A stretch of DNA of 64,000 nucleotides, taken from assembly GCF_900113735.1 (NCBI RefSeq), contig NZ_FOQM01000006.1:1-64000 (forward strand), read 5' to 3'. The notes beneath the pieces are model-generated. The model worked only from the letters and a program-made list of their open reading frames with translations, was not told the DNA's origin and did no database searches. The translations under genes were made by a program, and so were the position numbers. This stretch comes from Bradyrhizobium sp. Gha (GTDB lineage Bacteria; Pseudomonadota; Alphaproteobacteria; Rhizobiales; Xanthobacteraceae). Shown here in pieces: positions 45,784-54,522 of this stretch. Numbering within the stretch: position 1 is the stretch's first letter; each line of letters begins with the position of its first letter.

Positions 45784-46443
45784 ATGATCAAGAACTACCT
45801 CGAGCAGCTGCGGATCCAGCGCTGGGACGACCATCGCTACTATCATCACAGCCGCATCAATCAGAGCCTGCACTTCGTCAGCGCGCTGAGCTTCCTCTTT
45901 GCCTATCTCTGGCTGTTCGTCGATCCCATGATCTCTGCGCTGGTCGGCTGGCTGGTCTCGATGACCTCGCGCCAGGCCGGTCACTTCTTCTTCGAGCCGC
46001 ATGACTACGACCACATCAACCAGGCGACGCACGAGTACAAGGAAGACATCAAGGTCGGCTACAACCTTCAGCGCAAGGTGGTGCTGATGGCGATCTGGGC
46101 GGCGTCCCCGCTGGTGCTGTTCGTCGATCCCACGCTGTTCGGCCTGTTCACGCCCTGGGCGAGTGCTGCCGACTTCATGCGCCAGGTGGCCAAGATCTGG
46201 CTCGTGATCGGCGGCGGCGGTCTTCTGTTCCGCACCGTGCACCTGTTCTTCATCCGCGATGTCGAGACCGGCCTGGTCTGGATGACCAAGATCCTGACCG
46301 ATCCGTTCCACGATCTGATGCTCTATCGCAACGCACCGCTCGCTTTGATGCGCGGCGAGCTGATGGATCCCGGTTTGCATCTCAAGCCCGAGCACACGCT
46401 GGGTCTGATCGGCGAGCCCGACCTCGAAGAGCAGCACGCCTGA
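45784..46443 (+). CDS. Membrane protein with Mpo1/DUF962-like motifs
   Basis: From ATG 45784, behind GGGGGAGAG, the product has 219 residues and about four membrane spans. Two His-bearing motifs, YHHSRINQSLHF (about 20-31) and AGHFFFEPHDYDH (about 66-78), recall DUF962/Mpo1, a family of Fe-dependent lipid alpha-oxidation dioxygenases in yeast. The likeness is by motif only. It is 154 bases after the methyltransferase gene and may belong to the same unit. Confidence 0.68.
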   Translation: MIKNYLEQLRIQRWDDHRYYHHSRINQSLHFVSALSFLFAYLWLFVDPMISALVGWLVSMTSRQAGHFFFEPHDYDHINQATHEYKEDIKVGYNLQRKVVLMAIWAASPLVLFVDPTLFGLFTPWASAADFMRQVAKIWLVIGGGGLLFRTVHLFFIRDVETGLVWMTKILTDPFHDLMLYRNAPLALMRGELMDPGLHLKPEHTLGLIGEPDLEEQHA

Positions 46444-46787
46444 CACGGCATCTGCCCAGAACGCAAATGTGCATCATCTACGTCATGCCCGGGCTTGTCC
46501 CGGGCATCCACGTCTTCGGAGCTTCTTCGCCTCTCTCCGCGTGCGGTAGCGCAATCGGATATGGTGCACACAACGCAGCCGCATCGGCGGTAAGCTCCCT
46601 CTCCCGCTTGCGGGAGAGGGGTGGGGAGAGGGTGTCTCCGCGTCGGGACTGCCACGGATTGCACAGGATGTCCCTGTGGGGTGAGAACCCTCACCCGCCG
46701 CGCACGGGACGATGCTTTCGCATCGCCCGGGGCGCGTCGTCCTCTCCCGCAAGCGGGAGAGGCGAAGCAAGCCCGCGCGGCGCAGCC
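46444..46787. other. Gene-free region with palindromic repeats
   Basis: It contains one arm of a family B repeat (46482-46518) and two small CTCTCCCGC hairpins at about 46598-46620 and 46740-46764. No gene is supported. Confidence 0.6.
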
Positions 46788-48452
46788 TCAGCGCCCAAAA
46801 CGCTTGGCCAGCATCTCTTTCAGGATTTGCCGCTTGATGGTCTTGTTGGTGAGCACGCCGTCGTGCCACCAGAAGCGGTCGGCCTTCATCTTTTCGGCGG
46901 CGCGGACGAAGCGGTCGGCGACTTCGCCGAAGTCCGCGTCGGTGTAGTTGAGGCTGAAGATCAGCCGGCCGGTGCCGACCCAGCTCAGCGCCAGGCCTTC
47001 GGCGCGCAGATAGTACTGCAGCATCCAGTTGTAGCGGGATGGTGTGGTATATTTGACCGTCCAGATCGACGAGAAGTTGGCGAACTGCACCGGCAGCTTG
47101 GCATCACGCATCATCCGGTTGAGCCTCTCGACGCGGCCGTTCCAGGTCGCGTCCAGGCCGTCATAGATGGCGCGGAAGTTCGGGCTGGCGAGCCGGCTCA
47201 GGAACTCGTCCATCGCCGTCATGACATAGGGATGCGAGTTGAAGGTGCCGCGGGCGAAGCAGATGTCGGCGGGACGATCGTCGCGGAAGCGGCGCATCAG
47301 ATCCTTCCTGCCGCAGACCACGCCGACCGGCAGGCCGCCGGCGAGGCTCTTGCCGTAGGTCACCATGTCGGCCCTGACAGCGAAATATTCCTGGGCGCCG
47401 CCGGCGGCGAGACGGAAGCCGACGAAGACCTCGTCGAAGATCAAGACGATGCCGCGCTCCGTGCAGACCTCGCGGAGCTTCTTCAGCCACTCGGTATAGG
47501 CCGCGCGGTCGAAATTGCCGCCGCGGGAGGAATCGACCAGCGAGGAATCGCCCGGCGCGTTGCCGTTCGGATGCAGCCCCTGCAGCGGATTGACCAGCAC
47601 GCAGGCGATGTCCTTGCGTGTGCGCAGCACGTGCAGCGTCTTCTCCGACATTTCGGAGAGGGTGTAGGTCTCGTGCGCGGCAATCGGATTGCCGACGCCG
47701 GGCTGCACGTCGCCCCACCAGCCGTGATAGGCGCCGGCGAAGCGAACCAGATGCGTGCGCTTGGTGTGATAGCGCGCCAGCCGCACCGCCTGCATCACGG
47801 CTTCGGTGCCGGACATGTGGAAGGAGACTTCGTCGAGGCCGGAGATCTGGCAGAGCCGCTGCACGTTCTCGAGGATGACGGGGTGGTAGGGGCCGAGCAC
47901 GGGACCGAGCGCATGCGCCCGCTTCTCGGAGCCCTCGATGCACTCCTTGTAGAAGTCATTGCCGAAGATGTTGACGCCGTAGGACCCCGTGAGATCGTAG
48001 GACACGTTGCCGTCGACGTCAGTGACGGTGACGCCGCTCGAGGATTCCATGAAGGTCGAAGTGCCCAGGTGCTCGCGGACGAGACGCGAGAACTGGAACG
48101 GCACGCGGTAGCTTTCGGTGAAGTTGAGGTCGGAGATCGTCTCGGCTGCTTCCTTCGTCATCGCGCGACCCCTGGGGTAGCGCTCGGCGTAGAGGCTTGC
48201 GAGACGGAAGAAGCCGTCCTTGCGCTGCTTCACCACGACGTCAGGCGCGCCGTCGCAGCCGAAATAACGATCGCCCTCGAACTCGTAGAACGGCAGCAGC
48301 TTTGCCACCCGGCGCGACATCTTGGAGTGCCCGGCGAGCGAGCGATGCTTGGCGCGGGACAATTCGACCCGCGCCTTGATCTTCGGGAGGACGGCGGCAG
48401 CGGACGCTGCGGCGGCCACGGACATCGAGAGAATCGGGAGTGTCGTTTCCAT
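46788..48452 (-). CDS. Class III PLP-dependent aminotransferase/aminomutase-like protein
   Basis: The 554-residue product has the fold-type I motifs GAYHGWW (about 240-246), FDEVFVGFR (about 339-347) and Lys368 in TYGKSLAGG, the PLP lysine. It resembles glutamate-1-semialdehyde aminomutases but is about 100 residues longer at the N-terminus. That extension begins with a hydrophobic stretch (about 5-23) and a basic section, suggesting membrane attachment. Its role in haem synthesis is unlikely given the context. It diverges from the phosphatidylserine decarboxylase gene by only 35 bases. Confidence 0.85.
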   Translation of the reverse strand: METTLPILSMSVAAAASAAAVLPKIKARVELSRAKHRSLAGHSKMSRRVAKLLPFYEFEGDRYFGCDGAPDVVVKQRKDGFFRLASLYAERYPRGRAMTKEAAETISDLNFTESYRVPFQFSRLVREHLGTSTFMESSSGVTVTDVDGNVSYDLTGSYGVNIFGNDFYKECIEGSEKRAHALGPVLGPYHPVILENVQRLCQISGLDEVSFHMSGTEAVMQAVRLARYHTKRTHLVRFAGAYHGWWGDVQPGVGNPIAAHETYTLSEMSEKTLHVLRTRKDIACVLVNPLQGLHPNGNAPGDSSLVDSSRGGNFDRAAYTEWLKKLREVCTERGIVLIFDEVFVGFRLAAGGAQEYFAVRADMVTYGKSLAGGLPVGVVCGRKDLMRRFRDDRPADICFARGTFNSHPYVMTAMDEFLSRLASPNFRAIYDGLDATWNGRVERLNRMMRDAKLPVQFANFSSIWTVKYTTPSRYNWMLQYYLRAEGLALSWVGTGRLIFSLNYTDADFGEVADRFVRAAEKMKADRFWWHDGVLTNKTIKRQILKEMLAKRFGR

Positions 48453-48487
48453 GACAACAAGCGCTAATACTGTGAGCTGACAGATTC

Positions 48488-49351
48488 ATGACAGTCAAAG
48501 CCCTCATCGCCTCTTTCACCCAGCAGGAAGACCTCAACTTCCTGTTGACCAACCGCATCCCGCGCGCGGCGCTGACCCGCTTCATGGGCTGGTTCTCCAA
48601 GATCAGGAATCCGCTGGTGCGGGACGGCTCCATCGCGCTGTGGAAGCTGTTCTCCGACCTCGATCTGTCGGAGGCGCGCAAGAGCCATTTCACGAGCTTG
48701 CACGACTGCTTTACGCGTGAGCTGAAGCCTGGCCTGCGTCCGTTCGATCCGGATGTCTCAGTCGTCGCGAGCCCCTCTGACGGCATCGTTGGCGCTCATG
48801 GCCGGATCGCCGATACCGAGCTGTTCCAGGTCAAGGGCGCGCCCTATGCGCTGCTCGATTTGCTTGGCGATCCCGCGCTGGTCGATCAGCACCGCAACGG
48901 AAGCTTCGTGACGTTGCGGCTGACCTCGAGCATGTATCATCGCTTCCACGCGCCTTACGATGCGCATATCGAGCGCGTCACGTTGATCCACGGCGACGTC
49001 TGGAACGTGAACCCGATCGCGCTGAAGCGGGTGGAGCGCCTGTTCTGCAAGAACGAGCGCGCGGTGATCCGGACGCATTTGTCGACCGGCGAGGCGGTCA
49101 CGCTGGTGCCGGTGGCCGCGATCCTGGTCGCCAGCATCCGGTTGCACTTCCTCGACATGGTGCTGAACGCGCAGACCAAGGGCCCGGTCAACTTCTCCTG
49201 CGACGTCAACGTGACCAAGGGCGAGGAGCTCGGCTGGTTCGAGCACGGCTCGACCATCATCATCCTCGCGCCGGGCGACTTTTCATTCTGCGACGGCATT
49301 GCCGAAGGGACGCGCATCCGAGCCGGTCAAGCGCTGCTGAGAAGAAACTAG
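48488..49351 (+). CDS. Phosphatidylserine decarboxylase-family protein
   Basis: The 287-residue product keeps the catalytic residues of the family: Asp98 in SPSDG, His154 in YHRFHAPYD and Ser255 in FEHGST, where self-cleavage yields the pyruvoyl group (usually LGST). It converts phosphatidylserine to phosphatidylethanolamine or acts on a related lipid or small acid. The HGST motif differs from LGST by one position. Its divergent partner is the class III PLP gene. A true housekeeping psd may lie elsewhere, which would make this a paralogue. Confidence 0.85.
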   Translation: MTVKALIASFTQQEDLNFLLTNRIPRAALTRFMGWFSKIRNPLVRDGSIALWKLFSDLDLSEARKSHFTSLHDCFTRELKPGLRPFDPDVSVVASPSDGIVGAHGRIADTELFQVKGAPYALLDLLGDPALVDQHRNGSFVTLRLTSSMYHRFHAPYDAHIERVTLIHGDVWNVNPIALKRVERLFCKNERAVIRTHLSTGEAVTLVPVAAILVASIRLHFLDMVLNAQTKGPVNFSCDVNVTKGEELGWFEHGSTIIILAPGDFSFCDGIAEGTRIRAGQALLRRN

Positions 49352-49417
49352 CCTTCAATCCGCCGTCCCCGCCGCCTATATCGTCGCCGGGGACGCTTCG
49401 ACGGTACGGATTTGGTG

Positions 49418-49990
49418 ATGGCACGAGCGCCGGTGATGGCGGCGGGTGGTATTGTGCTGCTGCGGCGTGGCGACACGCCACTGATCGCCATCGTGCGCCA
49501 GCGCAAGCGCAATGAGTGGGTTCTGCCCAAGGGCAAGCTCGACGACGGAGAGACGCCGAAACAAGCCGCGCACCGCGAGGTGCTGGAGGAGACCGGCCAC
49601 GAGGTTGCCATCCACGAATTTCTGGGCACGCTCGGCTACCAGTCGGGTGGCCGATCCAAGGTCGTGCATTTCTGGCGGATGGAGGCCGTGGGCGGCCAGG
49701 TCCGCAAGCTCATGAACGACATCAAGGCGGTCGACTGGGTGACGCTGGACGACGCGCTCGCGCGCCTGTCGCGCGAATATGAGCGCGCCTTTCTCACCGA
49801 AGTCGGCCCGATCGCGATCGCGGCGGCCGGCCTCGCACAGTCATCCGCGGCGAAGCCAACGACGACGTTGCCGGCTGAGGACATCGATGCGGCCGTGCAG
49901 AGCCTGACGCCGGCTGAGGCTGCTTCGGTCGATGAGCTGCGGCAGGGCCTGTTGCAAAAGGTGAAGGCCTGGCTGCGCGGCGAGGCGTGA
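49418..49990 (+). CDS. Nudix hydrolase
   Basis: The product of about 190 residues carries the Nudix box GKLDDGETPKQAAHREVLEE (about 39-58), matching Gx5Ex7REUxEExGU with TGHE to follow. The N-terminus (AAGGIVLLRRG) is the first strand of the fold. A helical tail (about 150-190) is extra. It should hydrolyse a nucleoside diphosphate linked to another moiety. The start could be GTG 49415 or TTG 49412; no strong ribosome site is visible. Confidence 0.9.
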   Translation: MARAPVMAAGGIVLLRRGDTPLIAIVRQRKRNEWVLPKGKLDDGETPKQAAHREVLEETGHEVAIHEFLGTLGYQSGGRSKVVHFWRMEAVGGQVRKLMNDIKAVDWVTLDDALARLSREYERAFLTEVGPIAIAAAGLAQSSAAKPTTTLPAEDIDAAVQSLTPAEAASVDELRQGLLQKVKAWLRGEA

Positions 49991-50017
49991 GCGTTTCCGC
50001 TCGTCTCTCTCCACGTC

Positions 50018-50104
50018 GTCATTGCGAGGAGCCCTTGCGACGAAGCAATCCAGAGTCTTTCCGCGGAGGGACCCTGGATTGCTTCGCTACGCTCGCAATG
50101 ACGG
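50018..50104. repeat. Palindromic intergenic repeat, family A
   Basis: GTCATTGCGAGGAGCCCTTG starts the element and TTCGCTACGCTCGCAATGAC ends it. It lies between the Nudix gene and the FecR-domain gene, which converge. Confidence 0.85.
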
Positions 50105-50129
50105 AAGAGGCATCGGTGCTTTCTCCAAT

Positions 50130-51599
50130 CTACCGCTTCTTCTTTTCCTTCGGCGCTGGAGCCGGCGCAGGCTTGCGCGGCGCGGCGGGGCGTTGAGCGC
50201 CGGGGAGGCGCTGCTGGAAGTCGGGCTGGCGCGGCGCGGCACCCTGTTGCGGCTGGACGGCGGGCCGTGGGCCGGGCTGCAATCCGGTGCGCGGCGGTTG
50301 CGGCGTGGTGCCATTCGGCTGCGCCGGCGTGACCGCTCCAGGCTGCTGCGGAGATTGTCCGCTGCGCTTTGGCTGCGTCGCGCCGCCGGGTTGCGTGCCC
50401 TGTCCGGTGCGCGGCTGGGCGGGCGGTTGCGCAGTGGCTGGCTTCTGGCCGGGTTGCTGCTGACCTCGTTGTGTGCCTTGTCGTGTGCCTTGTGGTGTGC
50501 CTTGGCCCGTGCCCGGCGTGCCCGGCTGTGCGGCGCCACCTTGCCGTTGCGGCGTCTGCTGAGCCGGCGGCTGCTGGCCCGGACGGTTGTTTTGACCAGG
50601 CTGACCGTTCGGCCGCTGCGGCTGCTGCTGGTTCGGCGCCGTGTTCGGACGCAATGGCTGTTGCTGCGGCGGCTGCGCCGGCCGCGGAATCCGGCTGACC
50701 GCGCTCGGGTTGGCGCGGCGGAAGTCGCGTTGCTCGGTGACGATCTGGCGGCCGGTGGTCTGCGCCGCGTGGACCTGGCTGACGATGCCGCGGTCGCGCG
50801 CGATCTGCTGCGGCGGGATGGTGATCGGAACCGCCGCAAAGCGCATGCCGCCCGGGCCGGCAGCACCGGGCCGGATTGCAAAGCCGCTCGACCCTTGCGT
50901 CAGCGAGCCGAGCCGCGTGCCGCTGGCGCGGTCGTTGACGTCGATGTGGCCGACCCGGCCGTCAGCGTCGGGGTAGAGCTTGATGTTGACATTGTTGGCG
51001 CTGGTCGCGGCCGCGTTCTCGGGCACGTCGACGACACCGGTGGTGCCGCGGATACCGAGCGTCGCGGTCGGAGTCGCGATCTTCATGTCGCCGGTCTTGG
51101 CCACTGCAGCCGCGACGAAGGCGACCGTGCCCTTGCCGATGTCGAAGATCGCCGAGTTCTGCTTGCCGCCATCCTCGTAGACGTAGGTGTCGATGGTGAT
51201 CTTGGCGCTGGCGGACAGGTTGAACGTGGTGGCGTCGTTGAAGGTGATGCCGAGCGACGAATTCGAGGACGTCTGCACGATGTCGTTGAGATAGATGTCG
51301 TCGCGCACTTTCAGCGGATAGGAGTTCTTGTCTCGGACCACGGTCGCAATGCCCGTCACGGTCGCGACGTTGCCGATCGGCTCCGCGGCGGCGGACTGCG
51401 CATCAGTCGCCGGCGTCGGCGCTGCCGAAGGTGTTGGGGAGGTGGCGGGCGTCGGTTGGGCCTGCGTCTGCGCCTGTGCGAGCTGGACGGCGTCGGACCC
51501 GTACGCGACGTTCGCACCAGCCAGCGGCAGCGCCAGCAGCGGCAAAGCAAACATGACGCGGCGCCAAGCCACCATCAAAGCCACGAATGAGGTCCCCAT
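50130..51599 (-). CDS. Periplasmic FecR-domain protein with Pro/Gln-rich tail
   Basis: From the ATG at 51599 the product has about 489 residues. A hydrophobic leader (about 15-36) is followed by an Ala/Pro/Thr linker and a FecR domain (about 75-180) with VATVTGIATVVRDKNSYPL, DIVQTSSNSSLGITFNDAT and TPTATLGIRGTTGVVDV. The last 220 residues are Pro, Gln and Gly repeats that end in a basic KEKKKR. Here the domain is secreted and has no sigma factor or TonB receptor nearby, so it is not a classic FecR regulator. The exact start is uncertain. Confidence 0.8.
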   Translation of the reverse strand: MGTSFVALMVAWRRVMFALPLLALPLAGANVAYGSDAVQLAQAQTQAQPTPATSPTPSAAPTPATDAQSAAAEPIGNVATVTGIATVVRDKNSYPLKVRDDIYLNDIVQTSSNSSLGITFNDATTFNLSASAKITIDTYVYEDGGKQNSAIFDIGKGTVAFVAAAVAKTGDMKIATPTATLGIRGTTGVVDVPENAAATSANNVNIKLYPDADGRVGHIDVNDRASGTRLGSLTQGSSGFAIRPGAAGPGGMRFAAVPITIPPQQIARDRGIVSQVHAAQTTGRQIVTEQRDFRRANPSAVSRIPRPAQPPQQQPLRPNTAPNQQQPQRPNGQPGQNNRPGQQPPAQQTPQRQGGAAQPGTPGTGQGTPQGTRQGTQRGQQQPGQKPATAQPPAQPRTGQGTQPGGATQPKRSGQSPQQPGAVTPAQPNGTTPQPPRTGLQPGPRPAVQPQQGAAPRQPDFQQRLPGAQRPAAPRKPAPAPAPKEKKKR

Positions 51600-51726
51600 G
51601 AGAAGGCGAGGCAAGACCAGCCGATATCAGCCGGAGATTGCTGAATGGCGGATGAACGTGTCTCGCATGGGAGGGGCGAACGGTGAAGCGACCGCGACGG
51701 GCGCGCGGGGCGAAATATCTCCACGT

Positions 51727-51810
51727 CGTCATGCCGGGCTTGTCCCGGCCATCCACGCCTTAATGCGGAGTAAGAAGAACGTGGATGCCCGGGACAAGCC
51801 CGGGCATGGC
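51727..51810. repeat. Palindromic intergenic repeat, family B
   Basis: GTCATGCCGGGCTTGTCCCG opens the element and CCCGGGACAAGCCCGGGCAT closes it around an AAGAACGTGGATG arm. It sits between the FecR-type gene and the DUF2147 gene. Confidence 0.88.
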
Positions 51811-51832
51811 GGAGATTTGTGTGTCGTGCGCC

Positions 51833-52621
51833 TCAGCCGACCCGCTTCCAGGTCTGGCCGCCGCAGAACAGGCCGCCGAAAGCACAGCCTTGTACGCGCA
51901 ACGCGTTCGGACCCTTCATGGCGATCGTCGAGTCGTAGTTGCGGCCGGAGTCGGGATCGTGGATGCGGCCGCTCCACTTGGCGCCGTCGGGCTTCATGTT
52001 GATCAGGATGCGCTCATTGCTCTTCTCGGCATAGCCGCAGAGATTGGTACCGCATTGTTCGACGCGGACATTGCCCTTGTTCTCTTCGGTCGCCCACACG
52101 CCGATCGGCGTGGTCGAAGCCTGCACCGGTGCTGCGGCAGCCGGAGCAGGCGTCGGTGCATAAGCGGGAGCCGCGGCAATCGGCGCGGGCGCGACGACGG
52201 GGGCGGGGGCTGCAACCGGCGCAGGCTGCGGGATCGTGTCGACGGACGGCGCCGCGGCGACATCAGTGGCTGGCGCAGCGGGAGCAACGGTGGGCGCGGC
52301 CGGCGCGGTGGCCTGCATCGGCGCCTGCTGCACGGGCGGCTGCGGCGCAGCCGGCGCAGGCTGCGCAGTCGTCGTCGATGGCGTGGTGGCGTCATCGTCC
52401 TTGGAGCCGCCGAGGCGGTTGAGGTTGATGTCGTTGAGCCTGATCGGCTTGTTCGACAGGCCCGGTGCCACGATGGTGAGGCAATCGAGCGAGGCACAGT
52501 TGCGCGGCGTCTCGATGCGGATGTGCTGGCCTTCGATCTGGAACGAGATCGAATTGCCGGCATGCGCGACGGCCGTCGAGGCGAGGAACAGTGCGGTGGC
52601 GGCAATGGTGAGCTTGCTCAT
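51833..52621 (-). CDS. Secreted DUF2147-domain protein with Ala/Pro linker
   Basis: From ATG 52621, with CGGAGATTG upstream, the 262-residue product has a signal peptide (1-22, ending AHA). An N-terminal part (about 23-65) with a Cys pair is followed by a linker of about 90 residues of Ala and Pro. The C-terminal DUF2147 domain (about 172-260) begins GVWATEENKGNVRVEQCG. It should be a periplasmic beta-barrel-like domain of unknown ligand. Confidence 0.82.
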   Translation of the reverse strand: MSKLTIAATALFLASTAVAHAGNSISFQIEGQHIRIETPRNCASLDCLTIVAPGLSNKPIRLNDINLNRLGGSKDDDATTPSTTTAQPAPAAPQPPVQQAPMQATAPAAPTVAPAAPATDVAAAPSVDTIPQPAPVAAPAPVVAPAPIAAAPAYAPTPAPAAAAPVQASTTPIGVWATEENKGNVRVEQCGTNLCGYAEKSNERILINMKPDGAKWSGRIHDPDSGRNYDSTIAMKGPNALRVQGCAFGGLFCGGQTWKRVG

Positions 52622-52928
52622 GACAATCTCCGAAATAGCGTGGTCCCGGGATGGACTGAAGTCGGCCGTAGACCGGATGTGGTTCGACCCTATGCCTGAC
52701 ACGCCAGGCCTTCTGTGATGGACCTCACAATGCCTGCCCGCGTGGCGGACGACGCATGCAGGGGACGTTGCGCATGAACGTCTCGCCCGCATCGCGGCGC
52801 GGCTCGAATTTCCGAGGCCGCTTGCCCATCGTCACGACCGGCCGCTCCTGCGCGCGGCCGGTATGGTTAAGCAAAGCTGAAATCAGCGTGTTGAAGAGTC
52901 TTTAAGTAAATTCACCGAACGTGCGTAC
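52622..52928. other. Divergent gene-free region
   Basis: 307 bases between outward-facing genes. It should hold both promoters; no repeat or known operator was recognised. Confidence 0.5.
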
Positions 52929-54122
52929 ATGACGCGCGGAGTTCGTTTGTATCTCGTCGGCTCCATCGTCCTCGTATCGCTCGCGGGTTGCGGACGCGGC
53001 TTGTTCCAGGCCGAACGTGAACCGTGGCGGGCCGAGGCCGAAGCGGCGTGCCTGAAATCGGGCGCCGTCAAAGAGAGCCCGGACATCGTCCGGATCGATC
53101 CGATCTCCGGACCCGGCATGTGCGGCGCTGAATTTCCGCTGAAGGTCGCCGCGATCGGCGAAGCCAGCGGCAGCTACGGTTTTGCCGACGAGGAACTGCG
53201 TCCGCCCGGCAATGTCGGCAACCAGCCACGCTGGCCGGTGACGCAGCCGCCATCGAGTTATCCCGCATCCGGCTATTCGCAGCGGTCGAACTATCCCGAA
53301 AGCGCGGTGCGCCAGCCCGCCGGCTATGGCGCGTCGTCGGGTCCGGTGTCGCTCAGCGCGCCCGGCGTCGCGCCGCAGGAGGACGAGATCGATCTGCCGC
53401 CCGAGGGCACCGATGCCGAAGGCGCGGCGCGCTACATGAATGCGCCGAGCTATCCGGCGCGGCAGCCCGCGCCTTACTCCCAGGCGCCCGCGCAGCAGCC
53501 GCTGCCGCGTCTCGGTCCCGCGCAGGGCAATCCCGTCGCCGCCGTCGGTCCGGTCATGGTGAAGCCGACGGCGACGCTGGCCTGTCCGATCGTGTCCGAA
53601 CTCGACCGCTGGTTTGCCGACAGCGTGCAGCCGTCGGCGATGCGCTGGTTCGGCGCCCGCGTGGTCGAGATCAAGCAGATCTCCGCCTATTCCTGCCGTG
53701 GCATGAACGGCAATCCGCACGCCCATATCTCCGAGCACGCCTTCGGCAACGCGCTCGATGTCGCCGCATTCACGCTCGCCGACGGCCGCCGCATCACCGT
53801 GAAGGACGGCTGGCACGGCATGCCGGAAGAGCAGGGCTTCCTGCGCGACGTCCAGGCCGGCGCGTGCGCGCATTTCACGACCGTGCTCGCGCCGGGCTCG
53901 AACGTCTATCACTACGATCACATCCATGTGGACTTGATGCGCCGCGCCAGCCGCCGCCTGATCTGCCAGCCGGCCGCGGTCTCCGGCGAAGAGGTGGCCG
54001 CGCGTGCGCAGCGGCGCAGTCCGTATGCGAGCAATCGCGATCCCTCCGTGACCGGCTCGCTCGGCACGCACAAAGGCAAGCACGACAGGGGCAACGAGGA
54101 AGACGAGTCCTCGGACGATTGA
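52929..54122 (+). CDS. Extensin-like lipoprotein
   Basis: The 397-residue product starts with a lipoprotein signal: VSLAGC (Cys21) for lipid attachment. A variable Pro/Ser/Tyr-rich linker covers about 90-190. The C-terminal extensin-like domain (about 220-350) has SELDRWFADSVQPSAMRWFG, HISEHAFGNALDV (metal-binding His in a peptidase-like pattern) and YHYDHIHVDL. These His-x-His and His-x-Asp motifs recall LAS-type metallopeptidases, suggesting peptidoglycan cleavage. It is convergent with the small gene at 54132. Confidence 0.86.
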   Translation: MTRGVRLYLVGSIVLVSLAGCGRGLFQAEREPWRAEAEAACLKSGAVKESPDIVRIDPISGPGMCGAEFPLKVAAIGEASGSYGFADEELRPPGNVGNQPRWPVTQPPSSYPASGYSQRSNYPESAVRQPAGYGASSGPVSLSAPGVAPQEDEIDLPPEGTDAEGAARYMNAPSYPARQPAPYSQAPAQQPLPRLGPAQGNPVAAVGPVMVKPTATLACPIVSELDRWFADSVQPSAMRWFGARVVEIKQISAYSCRGMNGNPHAHISEHAFGNALDVAAFTLADGRRITVKDGWHGMPEEQGFLRDVQAGACAHFTTVLAPGSNVYHYDHIHVDLMRRASRRLICQPAAVSGEEVAARAQRRSPYASNRDPSVTGSLGTHKGKHDRGNEEDESSDD

Positions 54123-54131
54123 GCGGACGCG

Positions 54132-54470
54132 CTACCTCGAGCCCGGCTTCGACGGCGGCGCGAGCCCCATGCAGCGCTGCACTTCGGCGGGGACATTGTA
54201 GGTCCGCATGATGTGCCTGCTGTCGCGCAGGCCCGTCGCCTCGCGTTGCACGACGAACATCCAGAGCGCCTGGCCGGCTTCCATCACCAGTTTGCGCCTC
54301 GCCGGCTGCGTCGATGCCGGCGTCTCTGGAAGCGCGTGGGTCGCGTCGAATTCGCGCAATCGCGCCAGCGCCTGCTCGAGCGTGCGGCCCATCCGTCCAA
54401 GCGCCGAGGCTTGTTCCTGGACGATCTCATAATGGAGGATATCGACCGGCGGGCGAAGGTCACGGGACAT
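54132..54470 (-). CDS. Small helical hypothetical protein (DUF6665-like)
   Basis: The 112-residue product from ATG 54470 is mainly helical, with LHYEIVQEQASALGRMGRTLEQALARLREF (about 12-41) in one long amphipathic stretch and a second helix LVMEAGQALWMFVVQREA (about 62-79). The pattern seems near DUF6665, but this assignment is tentative. No signal peptide. It converges on the extensin-like gene. Confidence 0.62.
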   Translation of the reverse strand: MSRDLRPPVDILHYEIVQEQASALGRMGRTLEQALARLREFDATHALPETPASTQPARRKLVMEAGQALWMFVVQREATGLRDSRHIMRTYNVPAEVQRCMGLAPPSKPGSR

Positions 54471-54522
54471 GATCCCCAATATAGCGGGGCAAGGCACATG
54501 CGCAACGCGCGGCCGGCTGCCG

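Noticed and set aside
46467..48467. 666-codon plus-strand open frame
   Set aside because: It is antisense to the class III PLP gene, has no domains, and comes from GC-rich third-codon positions.
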